Shown here: piece by piece, positions 28,488-36,414 of the stretch
How the letters are laid out: each line of letters opens with the position of its first letter
Numbering within the stretch: position 1 is the first letter of the stretch
Origin: Achromobacter deleyi
GTDB lineage: Bacteria > Pseudomonadota > Gammaproteobacteria > Burkholderiales > Burkholderiaceae_B
Direction of reading: 5' to 3'
DNA length: 64,000 bases
NCBI RefSeq assembly: GCF_016127315.1
Contig: NZ_CP065997.1
Location: forward strand, 3,162,001 to 3,226,000
Notes under the pieces: model-generated
Databases searched by the model: none
What the model saw: the letters and a program-made list of their open reading frames with translations, nothing else
What the model was told of the DNA's origin: nothing
Made by a program: the position numbers and the translations under genes

Positions 28488-29768
28488 TCAGCCGCCCGGC
28501 TGGGCCGAGGCCATGGCCACTTCGCTTTGCACGATGCGGCGGATGCGCACGGCATCGCCGATGCGCGACAGCTTGCCCTGCGAGTCCAGCAGCACGATCG
28601 CCAGGTCGCGGCCATTGATGCGCGCCAGCATCACCAGGCATTCGCCGGCTTCGTTGATGTAGCCGGTCTTGGACACCTTGATGTCCCAGTCGGGCTTGCG
28701 CACCAGCAGGTTGGTGTTGCGGAACGTCTGCGTGCGGTTGTTGATCTCGACGTCGTACTCCGTGTCGGTGGAGTAGCGGTGGATCAGCGGACGCTGCGAC
28801 GCGGCGCGCAGCAGGCGGGCCAGGTCGTGCGGCGACGACACGTTGTTGCTGGACAGGCCAGTGGGTTCGATGAAGTGCGTGCTGGTCATGCCCAGCGACT
28901 GCGCCTTGGCGTTCATGGCGGCCACGAAAGCCGGCAGGCCGCCCGGATAGTGGCGGCCCAGCGCGTTGGCGGCGCGATTCTCGGACGACATCAGCGCCAG
29001 GTGCAGCATGTCGCCGCGCGACAGCTTGGTGCCCACGCGCAGGCGCGAGGTGGTGTGCTTGAGGCCGTCGATGTCTTCATCGGTGATCTCCAGCATCTCG
29101 TCCATCGGCTGGTTGGCGTCCACCACCACGACCGCGGTCATCAGCTTGGAAATCGAGGCGATGGGGCGCACCACGTTTTCGTTCTTGGCGAAGATCACGG
29201 TGGAGGTGGCCAGGTCCTGCACGTAGGCGGTGCTGGAGCGCAGCGCGGCGGCTTCGGCGCGCACCGACACCGCGGGCGGCGGCATGGCGGCTGCCGCGGC
29301 GGCGGCGGCCGTGCGCTGCGCGCGCGACGGCTTGTTCGGCTTGCCGTTCTTGCCGGCCGCGCCCTTCTTGGACGAACTCTGCTGGGCGACGGCTTGCTTG
29401 CCGCCCTTGGGCGGGGCTTTCTTGCCCGCGGCCTGCTTGGGCGCGCCCTTGGCCGCGGCCTGTTTGCCGGCGGCGCCCTTGGGCGGGGTCTTGGCGGCGG
29501 CCGACTTCGGCGCGGCCTGCTTGCCAGCGGCGGCCTTGGGGGCGGCTTTGCCCGCGGCCTGCTTGGGGGAGGCGGCCTTGCCGGCGCCCGCTTTGGCGGG
29601 GGCGGGGGCCTTCTTGGCTTGTTGCGCCTTGCAAGCCGCCGACTTGGCGTTGGTCTTGCAGGGATCGGTATTTTTCGCGGCGAGCGCGGCTGAGGGCAGG
29701 AGCGCGCACATCGCCAGCGCCGCCGGCGCTATCGCGTTCGCAATTGCACGTTTCCAGGTAAATGCCAT
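28488..29768 (-). CDS. pbpG: D-alanyl-D-alanine endopeptidase (PBP7/PbpG type) with Lys/Ala/Pro-rich linker
   Basis: Periplasmic serine peptidase of the S11 family that cleaves peptidoglycan cross-links. Catalytic motifs: SxxK as S205-I-S-K208, SxN in LMSSENRAAN, and KTG in KVSKTGYINEAG. A signal peptide (1-30, cleaved after ALA) is followed by an unusual 130-residue low-complexity segment (about 32-160) made of Lys, Ala, Gly, Pro and Gln, strongly basic, so the mature protein is some 120 residues longer than a normal PBP7. This tail probably binds anionic cell-wall polymers or DNA-like polyanions; that is inference. Confidence 0.9.
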   Translation of the reverse strand: MAFTWKRAIANAIAPAALAMCALLPSAALAAKNTDPCKTNAKSAACKAQQAKKAPAPAKAGAGKAASPKQAAGKAAPKAAAGKQAAPKSAAAKTPPKGAAGKQAAAKGAPKQAAGKKAPPKGGKQAVAQQSSSKKGAAGKNGKPNKPSRAQRTAAAAAAAAMPPPAVSVRAEAAALRSSTAYVQDLATSTVIFAKNENVVRPIASISKLMTAVVVVDANQPMDEMLEITDEDIDGLKHTTSRLRVGTKLSRGDMLHLALMSSENRAANALGRHYPGGLPAFVAAMNAKAQSLGMTSTHFIEPTGLSSNNVSSPHDLARLLRAASQRPLIHRYSTDTEYDVEINNRTQTFRNTNLLVRKPDWDIKVSKTGYINEAGECLVMLARINGRDLAIVLLDSQGKLSRIGDAVRIRRIVQSEVAMASAQPGG

Positions 29769-30080
29769 GGTTTGAGCAGGCTTGTCAGTCTGTGAAGAAT
29801 TATTTCCCCGGCCGGGCTTGCTGCGGTTCGGGAAAAGTCCAGATGAATTAGGGGCTTACGCGTCGAATTTAAACAGTAATTTCAAGTTCGGCGCAAGGCG
29901 ATTCGCTATCATCGCCTAAAAAAATATCAGGGACGTATTGACGGGTAGCTTATTCGTCGCCCGCGGCGTGTCGAGACGCTACCGGCGGGCGGCGCGTGAG
30001 CGTAGCCCGGATTAACCCTCATCCGGCTGAATGCGCGGGGATTTCGTGGGAAGCGACCTGCGGAACCGCGGTCGGGAACG
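29769..30080. other. Intergenic region without a supported gene
   Basis: 312 bases between the divergent-side start of pbpG and the 3' end of tRNA-Arg. It holds the presumed pbpG promoter and a small inverted repeat AGGCGAT/ATCGCCT near 29905-29927 followed by seven A; neither strand has a T run after it, so it is not a terminator. No RNA gene recognised. Confidence 0.5.
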
Positions 30081-30155
30081 TGGCCTCGCCGGGTGGAATC
30101 GAACCACCAATTGACCCTTAGGAGGGGCCGGTTATATCCATTTAACTACGGCGAG
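30081..30155 (-). tRNA. tRNA-Arg (anticodon CCT)
   Basis: Reads codon AGG. On the minus strand the acceptor arm CTCGCCG (5' end at 30155) pairs with CGGCGAG, followed by discriminator G and an encoded CCA (30081-30083). The D arm is GTTA...TAAC, the anticodon loop is CTCCTAA with CCT, and the T arm is GGTGG TTCGATT CCACC. All arms are fully paired apart from one G-T pair in the anticodon stem. It stands alone; no direct repeat of its 3' end was noticed in the window. Confidence 0.97.
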
Positions 30156-30273
30156 ACGGGCGGGATGGCTTCGCACCGGAATCGCGCCGGGCTCGCGGGG
30201 AGCCTAGTGCCTTGATATTCCAGGGAAAGACCAGGGGCGCAAGTGTAACACCATTGGGTGTCGCCGAAATTTA

Positions 30274-30288
30274 GTGGATTAAATCAAC
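30274..30288. promoter_or_regulatory. MarR-type operator candidate A (GTGGAT-TAA-ATCAAC)
   Basis: Imperfect palindrome 78 bases upstream of the first enoyl-CoA hydratase gene. It differs by one base from the GTTGAT-N3-ATCAAC pattern found in front of the second hydratase and of the nitronate monooxygenase gene; the sequence ATCAACTATAT is identical to the latter. Confidence 0.6.
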
Positions 30289-30365
30289 TATATGCCCTAT
30301 ATTTCCCGGCATGGCCGGACGCCGCGAGCGGCCCGGCCTCATACCTAGAACATCCAGGAGCAGGC

Positions 30366-31130
30366 ATGACCCCGACTTTTCACACGATCCTGCTGGACGT
30401 GCAGGACCGTGTCGCCACGGTGACGCTGAACCGGCCCGACAGCCGCAACGCGCTCAATTCCCTCATGTGCGCCGAGCTGGTGCAGGCCATGCAGCACCTG
30501 GCGGACGATCCGGACGCGCACGTGGTGCTGATCGCCGCGGCGGGCGCGGCTTTCTGCGCCGGCGCCGACCTGAAGGAGCGCAAGACCATGTCGAACGCCG
30601 AGATGACGGCGCGCCGGGTGCAGGGCTTCGCCGCCTATGCCGCCATCGAGCGCATGCCGCAGCCGGTGATCGCGGTGGTGCAGGGGGCGGCGTTCGGCTC
30701 GGGTTGCGAGATCGCCGCGGCCAGCGACTTCGTGCTGGCCTCGTCCGCGGCGACGTTCTGCTATCCCGAAGTGGGGTGGGGCACCGTCGGCGCCACGCAG
30801 CGGCTGCCGCGCGTGGCCGGCGCGCGCAAGGCCAAGGAACTGCTGTTCACCGGCCGCCGCTTCGACGCGGCCGAAGCGCGCGAGATCGGCCTGGTCAACC
30901 AGGTGTACACGCCCGAGGCGCTGGCGGGCGAAGCCGCGCAGATGGCCGCGGCGATCGCGCGCGCCGCGCCGCTGACGGTCAGGCTGACCAAGCGCAGCAT
31001 CGACCAGGGGCTGGCGACGACGCGCGAAGGCGCGATGGCGATCGAGCTGCTGGCGATCGAGGAAAACCTGCGCGGCACCGACTGGAAGCAGGCCATCGCC
31101 GGCTTCGGCGCGGCGGGAGACAAGGCATGA
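30366..31130 (+). CDS. Enoyl-CoA hydratase/isomerase family protein (first copy)
   Basis: A 254-residue crotonase. Substrate/oxyanion segments are AGAAFCAGADLKERK and VVQGAAFGSGCEIAAASDF; the second catalytic region is FCYPEVGWGTVGATQRLPR. The overall pattern resembles methylglutaconyl-CoA hydratase (AUH) and carnitinyl-CoA dehydratase relatives. The ATG at 30366 follows AGGAG by 6 bases. It begins a tight operon (4-base overlaps) with an acyl-CoA ligase and an HMG-CoA-lyase-like protein. The real substrate is unknown. Confidence 0.88.
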   Translation: MTPTFHTILLDVQDRVATVTLNRPDSRNALNSLMCAELVQAMQHLADDPDAHVVLIAAAGAAFCAGADLKERKTMSNAEMTARRVQGFAAYAAIERMPQPVIAVVQGAAFGSGCEIAAASDFVLASSAATFCYPEVGWGTVGATQRLPRVAGARKAKELLFTGRRFDAAEAREIGLVNQVYTPEALAGEAAQMAAAIARAAPLTVRLTKRSIDQGLATTREGAMAIELLAIEENLRGTDWKQAIAGFGAAGDKA

Positions 31131-32749
31131 TCGGCCCGACGACCCTGGCGCAGGCGCTGGCGCGCCAGGTGGCAGAACGCGGCGCCGCCGAGGCCTTCGT
31201 CGCGCCCGGCGAACGCCACACCTGGGCCGCGCTGCAGGACGGCGCGCGCCGCATCGCCCGCGGCCTGCATGCGGCCGGCGTGCGCCGCGGCGACCATGTC
31301 GGCGTGCTGCTGGGCAATGGCGGCACCTGGGTGCAGGTGTTCTATGCCTGCGCCTTGCTCGGCGCCGTGACGGTGCCGGTCAACACGCGCTTCAAGACCG
31401 ACGAGCTGGCGTTCTGCCTGAAGCAGGCCGACGTCAAGGTGCTGCTGACGGCGGATACCTTCCTGGGCATCGACTTCCTCGACCTGCTGGCGCAGGTGGA
31501 GCCGGCGCTGGACCAGGCCCTGCCGGGCGCGGCGTTGCCGCTGCTGCGGCAGGTGGTGGTGCTGGGCGAGCGCTGCCCGCGCGGCGCGCGCCCCTGGGCC
31601 GATTTCCTGCGGGCCGGCGAGGCCGTGGACGAAGAGGCGCTGCAGGCCCGCCTGCGCGCGGTGGCGCCGGACGATGTGCTGCTGATCCAGTACACCTCGG
31701 GCACGACGTCGTTTCCCAAGGGCGTGATGCTGACGCACGCCAACATGCTGACCAACGCCTGGGCCGCGGCGCAACGCATCGGCGTGCGGCCGGACGACCG
31801 CTATTTCAGCATCCGTCCGTATTTCCACGTGGCCGGCACGACGCTGTCGATCCTGGTGAGCCTGATGAGCGGCTGCTGCCTGCTGACGCTGCCCAAGTTC
31901 GACGTGGCCGACGCCTTGCGCATGCTCGACGAGGAGCGCTGCACGCTGACGTCCGGCAACGACACCATCTTCCTCATGCTGATGGGCCATCCCGATTTCG
32001 ACCGCGCGCGCATCCATTTGCGCGGCGGCTGGGCGGCGGCCGGCCCGCAGGTGATGCAGAAGATCCGCGACGTAATGGGCGTGCCGGGCATCTGCAATGC
32101 CTACGGCCAGTCCGAAGCCTCGCCCAACATCACGCTGTCGGCGCATGACGATCCCTTCGAGTTGCGCGCCATGGGCTGGGCCCTGCCGCATCCGGGCATG
32201 CAGGTGCGGGTGGTGGACCCGGGCACGGGCGAGGCGGTGCCGGCGGGCATGCCGGGCGAGATCCAGGCGCGCGGCTGGAGCGTGATGAAGGGCTACTACA
32301 ACATGCCGGAAGCCACCGCCCGCGCGCTCGGCGCCGATGGCTGGCTCAGCACCGGCGACCTCGGCGAAATGGACGCTGAAGGCCGGTTGCGGATGGTGGG
32401 CCGCCTCAAGGACATGTTCCGGGTGGGCGGCGAGAACGTCGCGCCCGCGGAAGTGGAAGAGACCCTGCATGGCCACCCCGCCGTGCGCATGGCGCAGGTG
32501 GTGGGCGTGCCGGACGCGCGCCTGGGTGAAGTGCCGGCGGCCTTCGTGCTGCTCAAGGATGGCCAGGACTGCACGCCGGACGAGCTGACGGCGTGGTGCA
32601 AGGCGCGCTGCGCCAACTTCAAGGTGCCGCGCTATGTCGAGATCGTCGACAGCTTCGAGCACATCGGCATGACGGGCAGCTCCAAGGTGCAGAAGAACAA
32701 GCTGCGCGCCCATGCGCTGGCGCTGTTCGGACTGGAGAAGCCGGCATGA
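31127..32749 (+). CDS. Acyl-CoA synthetase (AMP-forming)
   Basis: A 540-residue ANL-family ligase. Motifs: P-loop YTSGTTSFPKGVMLTH, AYGQSEASPN, the adenylate-binding TGDLGEMDAEG, the hinge GRLKDMFRVGGENV and the C-terminal catalytic Lys in TGSSKVQKNKLR. The ATG overlaps the hydratase stop by 4 bases, and its own stop overlaps the lyase start. It probably activates the carboxylic acid that the locus degrades; chain type (branched, aromatic or terpenoid) cannot be read from sequence. Confidence 0.9.
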   Translation: MIGPTTLAQALARQVAERGAAEAFVAPGERHTWAALQDGARRIARGLHAAGVRRGDHVGVLLGNGGTWVQVFYACALLGAVTVPVNTRFKTDELAFCLKQADVKVLLTADTFLGIDFLDLLAQVEPALDQALPGAALPLLRQVVVLGERCPRGARPWADFLRAGEAVDEEALQARLRAVAPDDVLLIQYTSGTTSFPKGVMLTHANMLTNAWAAAQRIGVRPDDRYFSIRPYFHVAGTTLSILVSLMSGCCLLTLPKFDVADALRMLDEERCTLTSGNDTIFLMLMGHPDFDRARIHLRGGWAAAGPQVMQKIRDVMGVPGICNAYGQSEASPNITLSAHDDPFELRAMGWALPHPGMQVRVVDPGTGEAVPAGMPGEIQARGWSVMKGYYNMPEATARALGADGWLSTGDLGEMDAEGRLRMVGRLKDMFRVGGENVAPAEVEETLHGHPAVRMAQVVGVPDARLGEVPAAFVLLKDGQDCTPDELTAWCKARCANFKVPRYVEIVDSFEHIGMTGSSKVQKNKLRAHALALFGLEKPA

Positions 32750-33696
32750 GCGCGCGCGACGTGGTGCTGTGCGAATGCTTCGCGCGCGACGGCCTGCAGC
32801 ATGAGCCCGACTTCATCGACACCGCGACCAAGGTCGATCTGGTCGATCGCTTCGCGGCGCTGGGCTTTGAACGGGTCGAGGCGACCTCGTATTCCAATCC
32901 CAAGGTCGTGCCGCAATTCGCGGACGCCAGCGTGTTGCTGGCGGCGCTGCCGCGCCGCGCGGGCGTCTGGTACAAGGCCACCTGCGCCAACGCGCGCGCG
33001 GTGGAGCGGGCGCTGGTCGACCTGGACGCCGGCATCGGCGCCAACGAGATCAGCCTGCTGGTCTCGGCCAGCGAATCGCATTCGACGCGCAACCTGAAGC
33101 GCGAGCGCGCCGCCCAATGGGACAACATCGCCGAGATGGCGCGGCTGGCGGACGGCCGCTTCCGCCTGATCGGCACGATCTCGGTGGCGTTCGGCTGCCC
33201 CTTCGAAGGCGCGGTCGAGGCGGACTCGGTCATGGCGGACGTGCGGCGCTTCGCCGCGCTCGGCGTGGGCATCGTGACGCTGGGCGACACCACCGGCATG
33301 GCCACGCCGGCCTCGGTGCGCGACCTGTACGGCCGCATGGCGCGCGAGGTGCCCGAGGTGACGCCGGTGGCGCATTTCCACGACACCCGCGGCACCGGCC
33401 TGGTGAATTACGTGGCGGCGCTGGAGGCGGGCGTGACGCACTTCGATTGCGCCTTCGGCGGCGTCGGCGGCCATCCGGCCAAGGTGCGCTACGGCGGCGG
33501 CCATACCGGCAACGTGGCGACGGAAGACCTGGTCAACCTGTTCGAGTCGATGGGTGTGCGCACCGGCCTGGACCTGGCGGCGATGGACGCGCTGTCGCGG
33601 CATTGCGAGGCGGTGCTGGGACGCACGCTGCACAGCCGCGTGGCGCAAAGCGGCCTGAACCCGCTGCTCGGCGTCGCGCGGGAGGCCGCCGCATGA
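32746..33696 (+). CDS. HMG-CoA lyase-like protein with catalytic Cys replaced by His
   Basis: A 316-residue member of the HMG-CoA lyase/homocitrate synthase TIM-barrel family. The catalytic Arg-Asp pair (ARDGLQHE) and metal-binding HFHDTRGTG are present, as are FDCAFGGVGG and GNVATEDLVNLFE. In classic lyases the flexible loop reads GLGGCP with the catalytic Cys; here it is GVGGHPAK with His243 (codon CAT at 33472). The reaction would be cleavage of a 3-hydroxy-3-methylglutaryl-CoA-type thioester to acetyl-CoA plus a keto acid, but the substitution leaves activity or substrate uncertain. It ends the operon with the hydratase and ligase. Confidence 0.85.
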   Translation: MSARDVVLCECFARDGLQHEPDFIDTATKVDLVDRFAALGFERVEATSYSNPKVVPQFADASVLLAALPRRAGVWYKATCANARAVERALVDLDAGIGANEISLLVSASESHSTRNLKRERAAQWDNIAEMARLADGRFRLIGTISVAFGCPFEGAVEADSVMADVRRFAALGVGIVTLGDTTGMATPASVRDLYGRMAREVPEVTPVAHFHDTRGTGLVNYVAALEAGVTHFDCAFGGVGGHPAKVRYGGGHTGNVATEDLVNLFESMGVRTGLDLAAMDALSRHCEAVLGRTLHSRVAQSGLNPLLGVAREAAA

Positions 33697-33783
33697 TGAC
33701 CGCCCGCCGTGTTTGTATATCATGCGGGCAGCGGCGCGCGACCCGCGCGCGCGCCGGTTTCCCCCGCATCTGAAGAGTCCCTC

Positions 33784-34320
33784 ATGGCCACCCGAACCGC
33801 ATCCAAGTCCGCCACCGCCGCACGCCCCGAACCCCGGGCGTTGAAGGAACTGTTCTCGTACCGCCTGAACCGGTTGGCCTATGTGTCCAGCCGCATCGCC
33901 GCCGGCCTGAACGAAAGCCGCTACGGCGTCGGGCCGCGCGAATGGCGCATCATCGCGCTGCTGGGCGCGGCGCCGGACATGTCATTGAACGCCGTCGCGC
34001 GCGAGGCCAACATCGACAAGAGCCAGGCCAGCCGCACCGTGTCGGAACTGATCGAGCGCGGCCTGATCCAGCGCAACGCCGACAGCCAGGACGGCCGCGG
34101 CGTCAGCCTGGACCTGACGCGCACCGGCCGCGCCCTGTACGACGAGATCTTCCCGGCCGCGGTCGAGCGCAACGAGGACATGCTGTCGGTGCTGTCGGAC
34201 GCCGAGCGCGAGGCCATGGAGCGCATGCTGGACAAGCTGACGGCGCATGCGCTGGAGATGCTGAACGAATGCAAGGCGGAGGTGCCGGCGCGTCGCGGCC
34301 GCGGCGTGCAGCCGCGCTGA
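33784..34320 (+). CDS. MarR family transcriptional regulator
   Basis: A 178-residue winged-helix regulator: GPREWRIIALLGAAPDMSLN, the recognition helix DKSQASRTVSELIERGLIQR, and wing NADSQDGRGVSLDLTRTG. The charged N-terminal extension of about 20 residues is Ala/Thr/Lys-rich. It sits between two operons that each carry a GTTGAT-N3-ATCAAC-like palindrome, and the same palindrome is upstream of the nitronate monooxygenase-like gene, so it is the probable repressor of this locus, released by an acyl-CoA or free acid. The start ATG is at 33784. Confidence 0.88.
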   Translation: MATRTASKSATAARPEPRALKELFSYRLNRLAYVSSRIAAGLNESRYGVGPREWRIIALLGAAPDMSLNAVAREANIDKSQASRTVSELIERGLIQRNADSQDGRGVSLDLTRTGRALYDEIFPAAVERNEDMLSVLSDAEREAMERMLDKLTAHALEMLNECKAEVPARRGRGVQPR

Positions 34321-34358
34321 ACGCGCGGGGCGCGCTCGCGCCTTTTTTTACCCTTATT

Positions 34359-34373
34359 GTTGATTTAATCAAT
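34359..34373. promoter_or_regulatory. MarR-type operator candidate B (GTTGAT-TTA-ATCAAT)
   Basis: TTGATTTAATCAA is a perfect 13-base palindrome around a central T, 37 bases upstream of the second hydratase start and just downstream of the marR gene. It matches sites at 30274-30288 and 39319-39333. Confidence 0.65.
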
Positions 34374-34409
34374 CACTTTGATTGTCGCCATTGGCAGAGG
34401 ATATCCGTG

Positions 34410-35144
34410 ATGTCGGAACTGATCATCGAAGACCTGGGCGCGGTGCGGCTGCTGCGCCTGAACCGTCCGGAAAAGCACAACGCGTTGAACACCGCGCTGA
34501 CCACGGCGCTGCTGGACGCGTTGCGCCAGGCTGACCGCGACGACGCGGTGCGCGCGGTGGTGCTGACGGGCAATGGCAAGTCGTTCTGCGCCGGCGCCGA
34601 CACCGGCGAGTTCTCGGCCCTGACGCCGGAACAGCCGGACGCGGTGCTGCGCCGCGCCGACCTGACGACCGATCTGCACCTGGCGTTCTCGCGCATGGTC
34701 AAGCCGGTGATCGGCGCGGTCCACGGCAACGCGCTCGGCGGCGGCGCCGGCCTGGCGCTGGCCTGCGACCTGACGGTGATGGCCGAGGACGTGCGCTTCG
34801 GCTATCCGGAGCTGCGCCACGGCATCGTGGCCGCGGTGGTCATGGCCAACCTGGTGCGCCAGGTCGGCCGCAAGCATGCCTTCGAGCTGGTGGCGATGGC
34901 CGAACCGATCGATGGCGCGCGCGCGTTGCAGCTGGGCATCGCCAACCGCGTCGCGCCCGCCGCGCAGGTGCTGGACCAGGCGCTGGCGATGGCGCAGCGC
35001 CTGGCCGGCTGGGAACCCGCCGCCATGGGGCTGACCAAGCGCGCGTTCCACCGCGCGGCCGACCTCGGGTTGGCCGAGGCGCTGGGCGTGGGCCGCGACG
35101 CCAACGTCATCATGCGCGGCTTTCGCCAGGGAGCGGCGCGATGA
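34410..35144 (+). CDS. Enoyl-CoA hydratase/isomerase family protein (second copy)
   Basis: A 244-residue crotonase, distinct from the 30366 copy. Motifs: NGKSFCAGADTGEFS, VHGNALGGGAGLALACDLTV and FGYPELRHGIVAAVVMANL. In the second motif the usual Glu (GGGxEL) is Gly-Ala-Gly-Leu, so the first catalytic glutamate may be missing and isomerase or lyase chemistry is possible. The ATG at 34410 has GAGG 9 bases upstream. It overlaps the CoA-transferase gene by 4 bases. Confidence 0.87.
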   Translation: MSELIIEDLGAVRLLRLNRPEKHNALNTALTTALLDALRQADRDDAVRAVVLTGNGKSFCAGADTGEFSALTPEQPDAVLRRADLTTDLHLAFSRMVKPVIGAVHGNALGGGAGLALACDLTVMAEDVRFGYPELRHGIVAAVVMANLVRQVGRKHAFELVAMAEPIDGARALQLGIANRVAPAAQVLDQALAMAQRLAGWEPAAMGLTKRAFHRAADLGLAEALGVGRDANVIMRGFRQGAAR

Positions 35145-36337
35145 GGCCGCTCGAAGGCGTCACCATCCTGGACCTGTCGCGCGTGCTGGCGTGCCCGTTC
35201 GCCTCGATGATCCTGGCCGAGCTGGGCGCCGAGGTCATCAAGGTCGAGCAACCCGGCGGCGGCGACGAGACGCGCGGCTTCGAGCCCAAGGTGCAGGGCG
35301 AGGGCGGCACCGAGTCGGCCTACTACCTGGCCTTCAACCGCAGCAAGCAGTCGGTCACGGTGAACTTCCGCCATCCCGAGGGGCAGGCGCTGATCCGGCG
35401 TCTGGCGCAGACGTGCGACGTGGTGGTCGAGAACTTCCCGGTCGGCACGCTCGCCAAATACGGCCTGGATCGCGAGCGCATCGCGCCGGACAACCCCGGT
35501 CTGATCTATTTCTCGTGCACCGGGTTCGGCATGACCGGGCCGTACGCGCCACGCAAGGGCTATGACACCGTGTTCCAGGCCATGGGCGGGATCATGAGCC
35601 TGACCGGCGAGCGGGGCGGCGGTCCGGTCAAGCCGGGCTTGCCGGTGAGCGACCTGACCTCGGGCCTGTGGGCCGCCATCGGCATCCTGTCGGCGCTGGT
35701 GGGACGGGCGCGCTCTGGGCAGGGCTGCCATATCGATTTCTCCATGCTGGACGGCCAGGTGGGCCTGCTGTCGCTGGCGGCCGCGCGCTATTTCGCGCTG
35801 GGCGAAGTGCCGCCGCGGCTGGGAACCGAACATCCCGGCCGCGTGCCGTCGGCCGCCTTCGAATGCGGCGACGGGCGCTGGGTGCAGATCACGGGCAGCG
35901 ACCAGCACTGGAAGCCGCTGTGCGAGGCGCTCGAGTTGCCGCAGTGGGCCGACGACCCGGAACTGGCGCGTAACGCCGTGCGCGTGGCGCGCCGCGACGA
36001 GGTCATGGCCGGCCTGTCGGCCGCCGCCGCGCGGCTGACGCGCGACGAACTGTGCCGCCGCTGCGATGCGCGCGGCGTGCCGGCCGGCCCGATCCTGGAC
36101 GTCGAGGAAATCCTGCACAACGAACACGTGCTGGCGCGCGGCATGGTGGCCAGCTACGAGCATCCGTCCATCGGCCGTTTCGGCGCGGTGCCGGTGCCGT
36201 TCAAGTTCGACGGCTTTGACGATCCGCGGCTGGAGCGCCCGCCCCTGCTGGGCGAGCACACCGATAGCGTGCTCGCCGGCCGGCTGGGCCTGACGCCGGC
36301 GCAGATCGAGGCTTTACGCGGGCAGGGCGCGATCTAG
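35141..36337 (+). CDS. Class III CoA-transferase (CaiB/BaiF family)
   Basis: A 398-residue family III CoA-transferase, which moves CoA between carboxylic acids through an aspartyl-CoA intermediate. N-terminal VTILDLSRVLACPFASMILA, the block KQSVTVNFRHPEGQALIRRL and SCTGFGMTGPYAPRKGYDT are family-typical; the catalytic Asp is probably that in VSDLTSGLWAAIGILSAL. It follows the second hydratase with a 4-base overlap. It provides an ATP-free alternative to the ligase of the same locus. Confidence 0.9.
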   Translation: MRPLEGVTILDLSRVLACPFASMILAELGAEVIKVEQPGGGDETRGFEPKVQGEGGTESAYYLAFNRSKQSVTVNFRHPEGQALIRRLAQTCDVVVENFPVGTLAKYGLDRERIAPDNPGLIYFSCTGFGMTGPYAPRKGYDTVFQAMGGIMSLTGERGGGPVKPGLPVSDLTSGLWAAIGILSALVGRARSGQGCHIDFSMLDGQVGLLSLAAARYFALGEVPPRLGTEHPGRVPSAAFECGDGRWVQITGSDQHWKPLCEALELPQWADDPELARNAVRVARRDEVMAGLSAAAARLTRDELCRRCDARGVPAGPILDVEEILHNEHVLARGMVASYEHPSIGRFGAVPVPFKFDGFDDPRLERPPLLGEHTDSVLAGRLGLTPAQIEALRGQGAI

Positions 36338-36414
36338 CCGCCGGGGCGAGACGCCCCGCGGCATCCCTCGCACAACATCACACACATAAAACACAATATC
36401 CCAGGAGACAAACC

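Noticed and set aside
29905..29935. Terminator near AGGCGAT/ATCGCCT
   Set aside because: The poly-A run follows the stem on the plus strand, so neither strand has a T run after the hairpin.
30081..30155. tRNA-Arg as attachment site of a genomic island carrying the MarR locus
   Set aside because: No integrase next to it, and no direct repeat of the tRNA 3' end was noticed further along the window.
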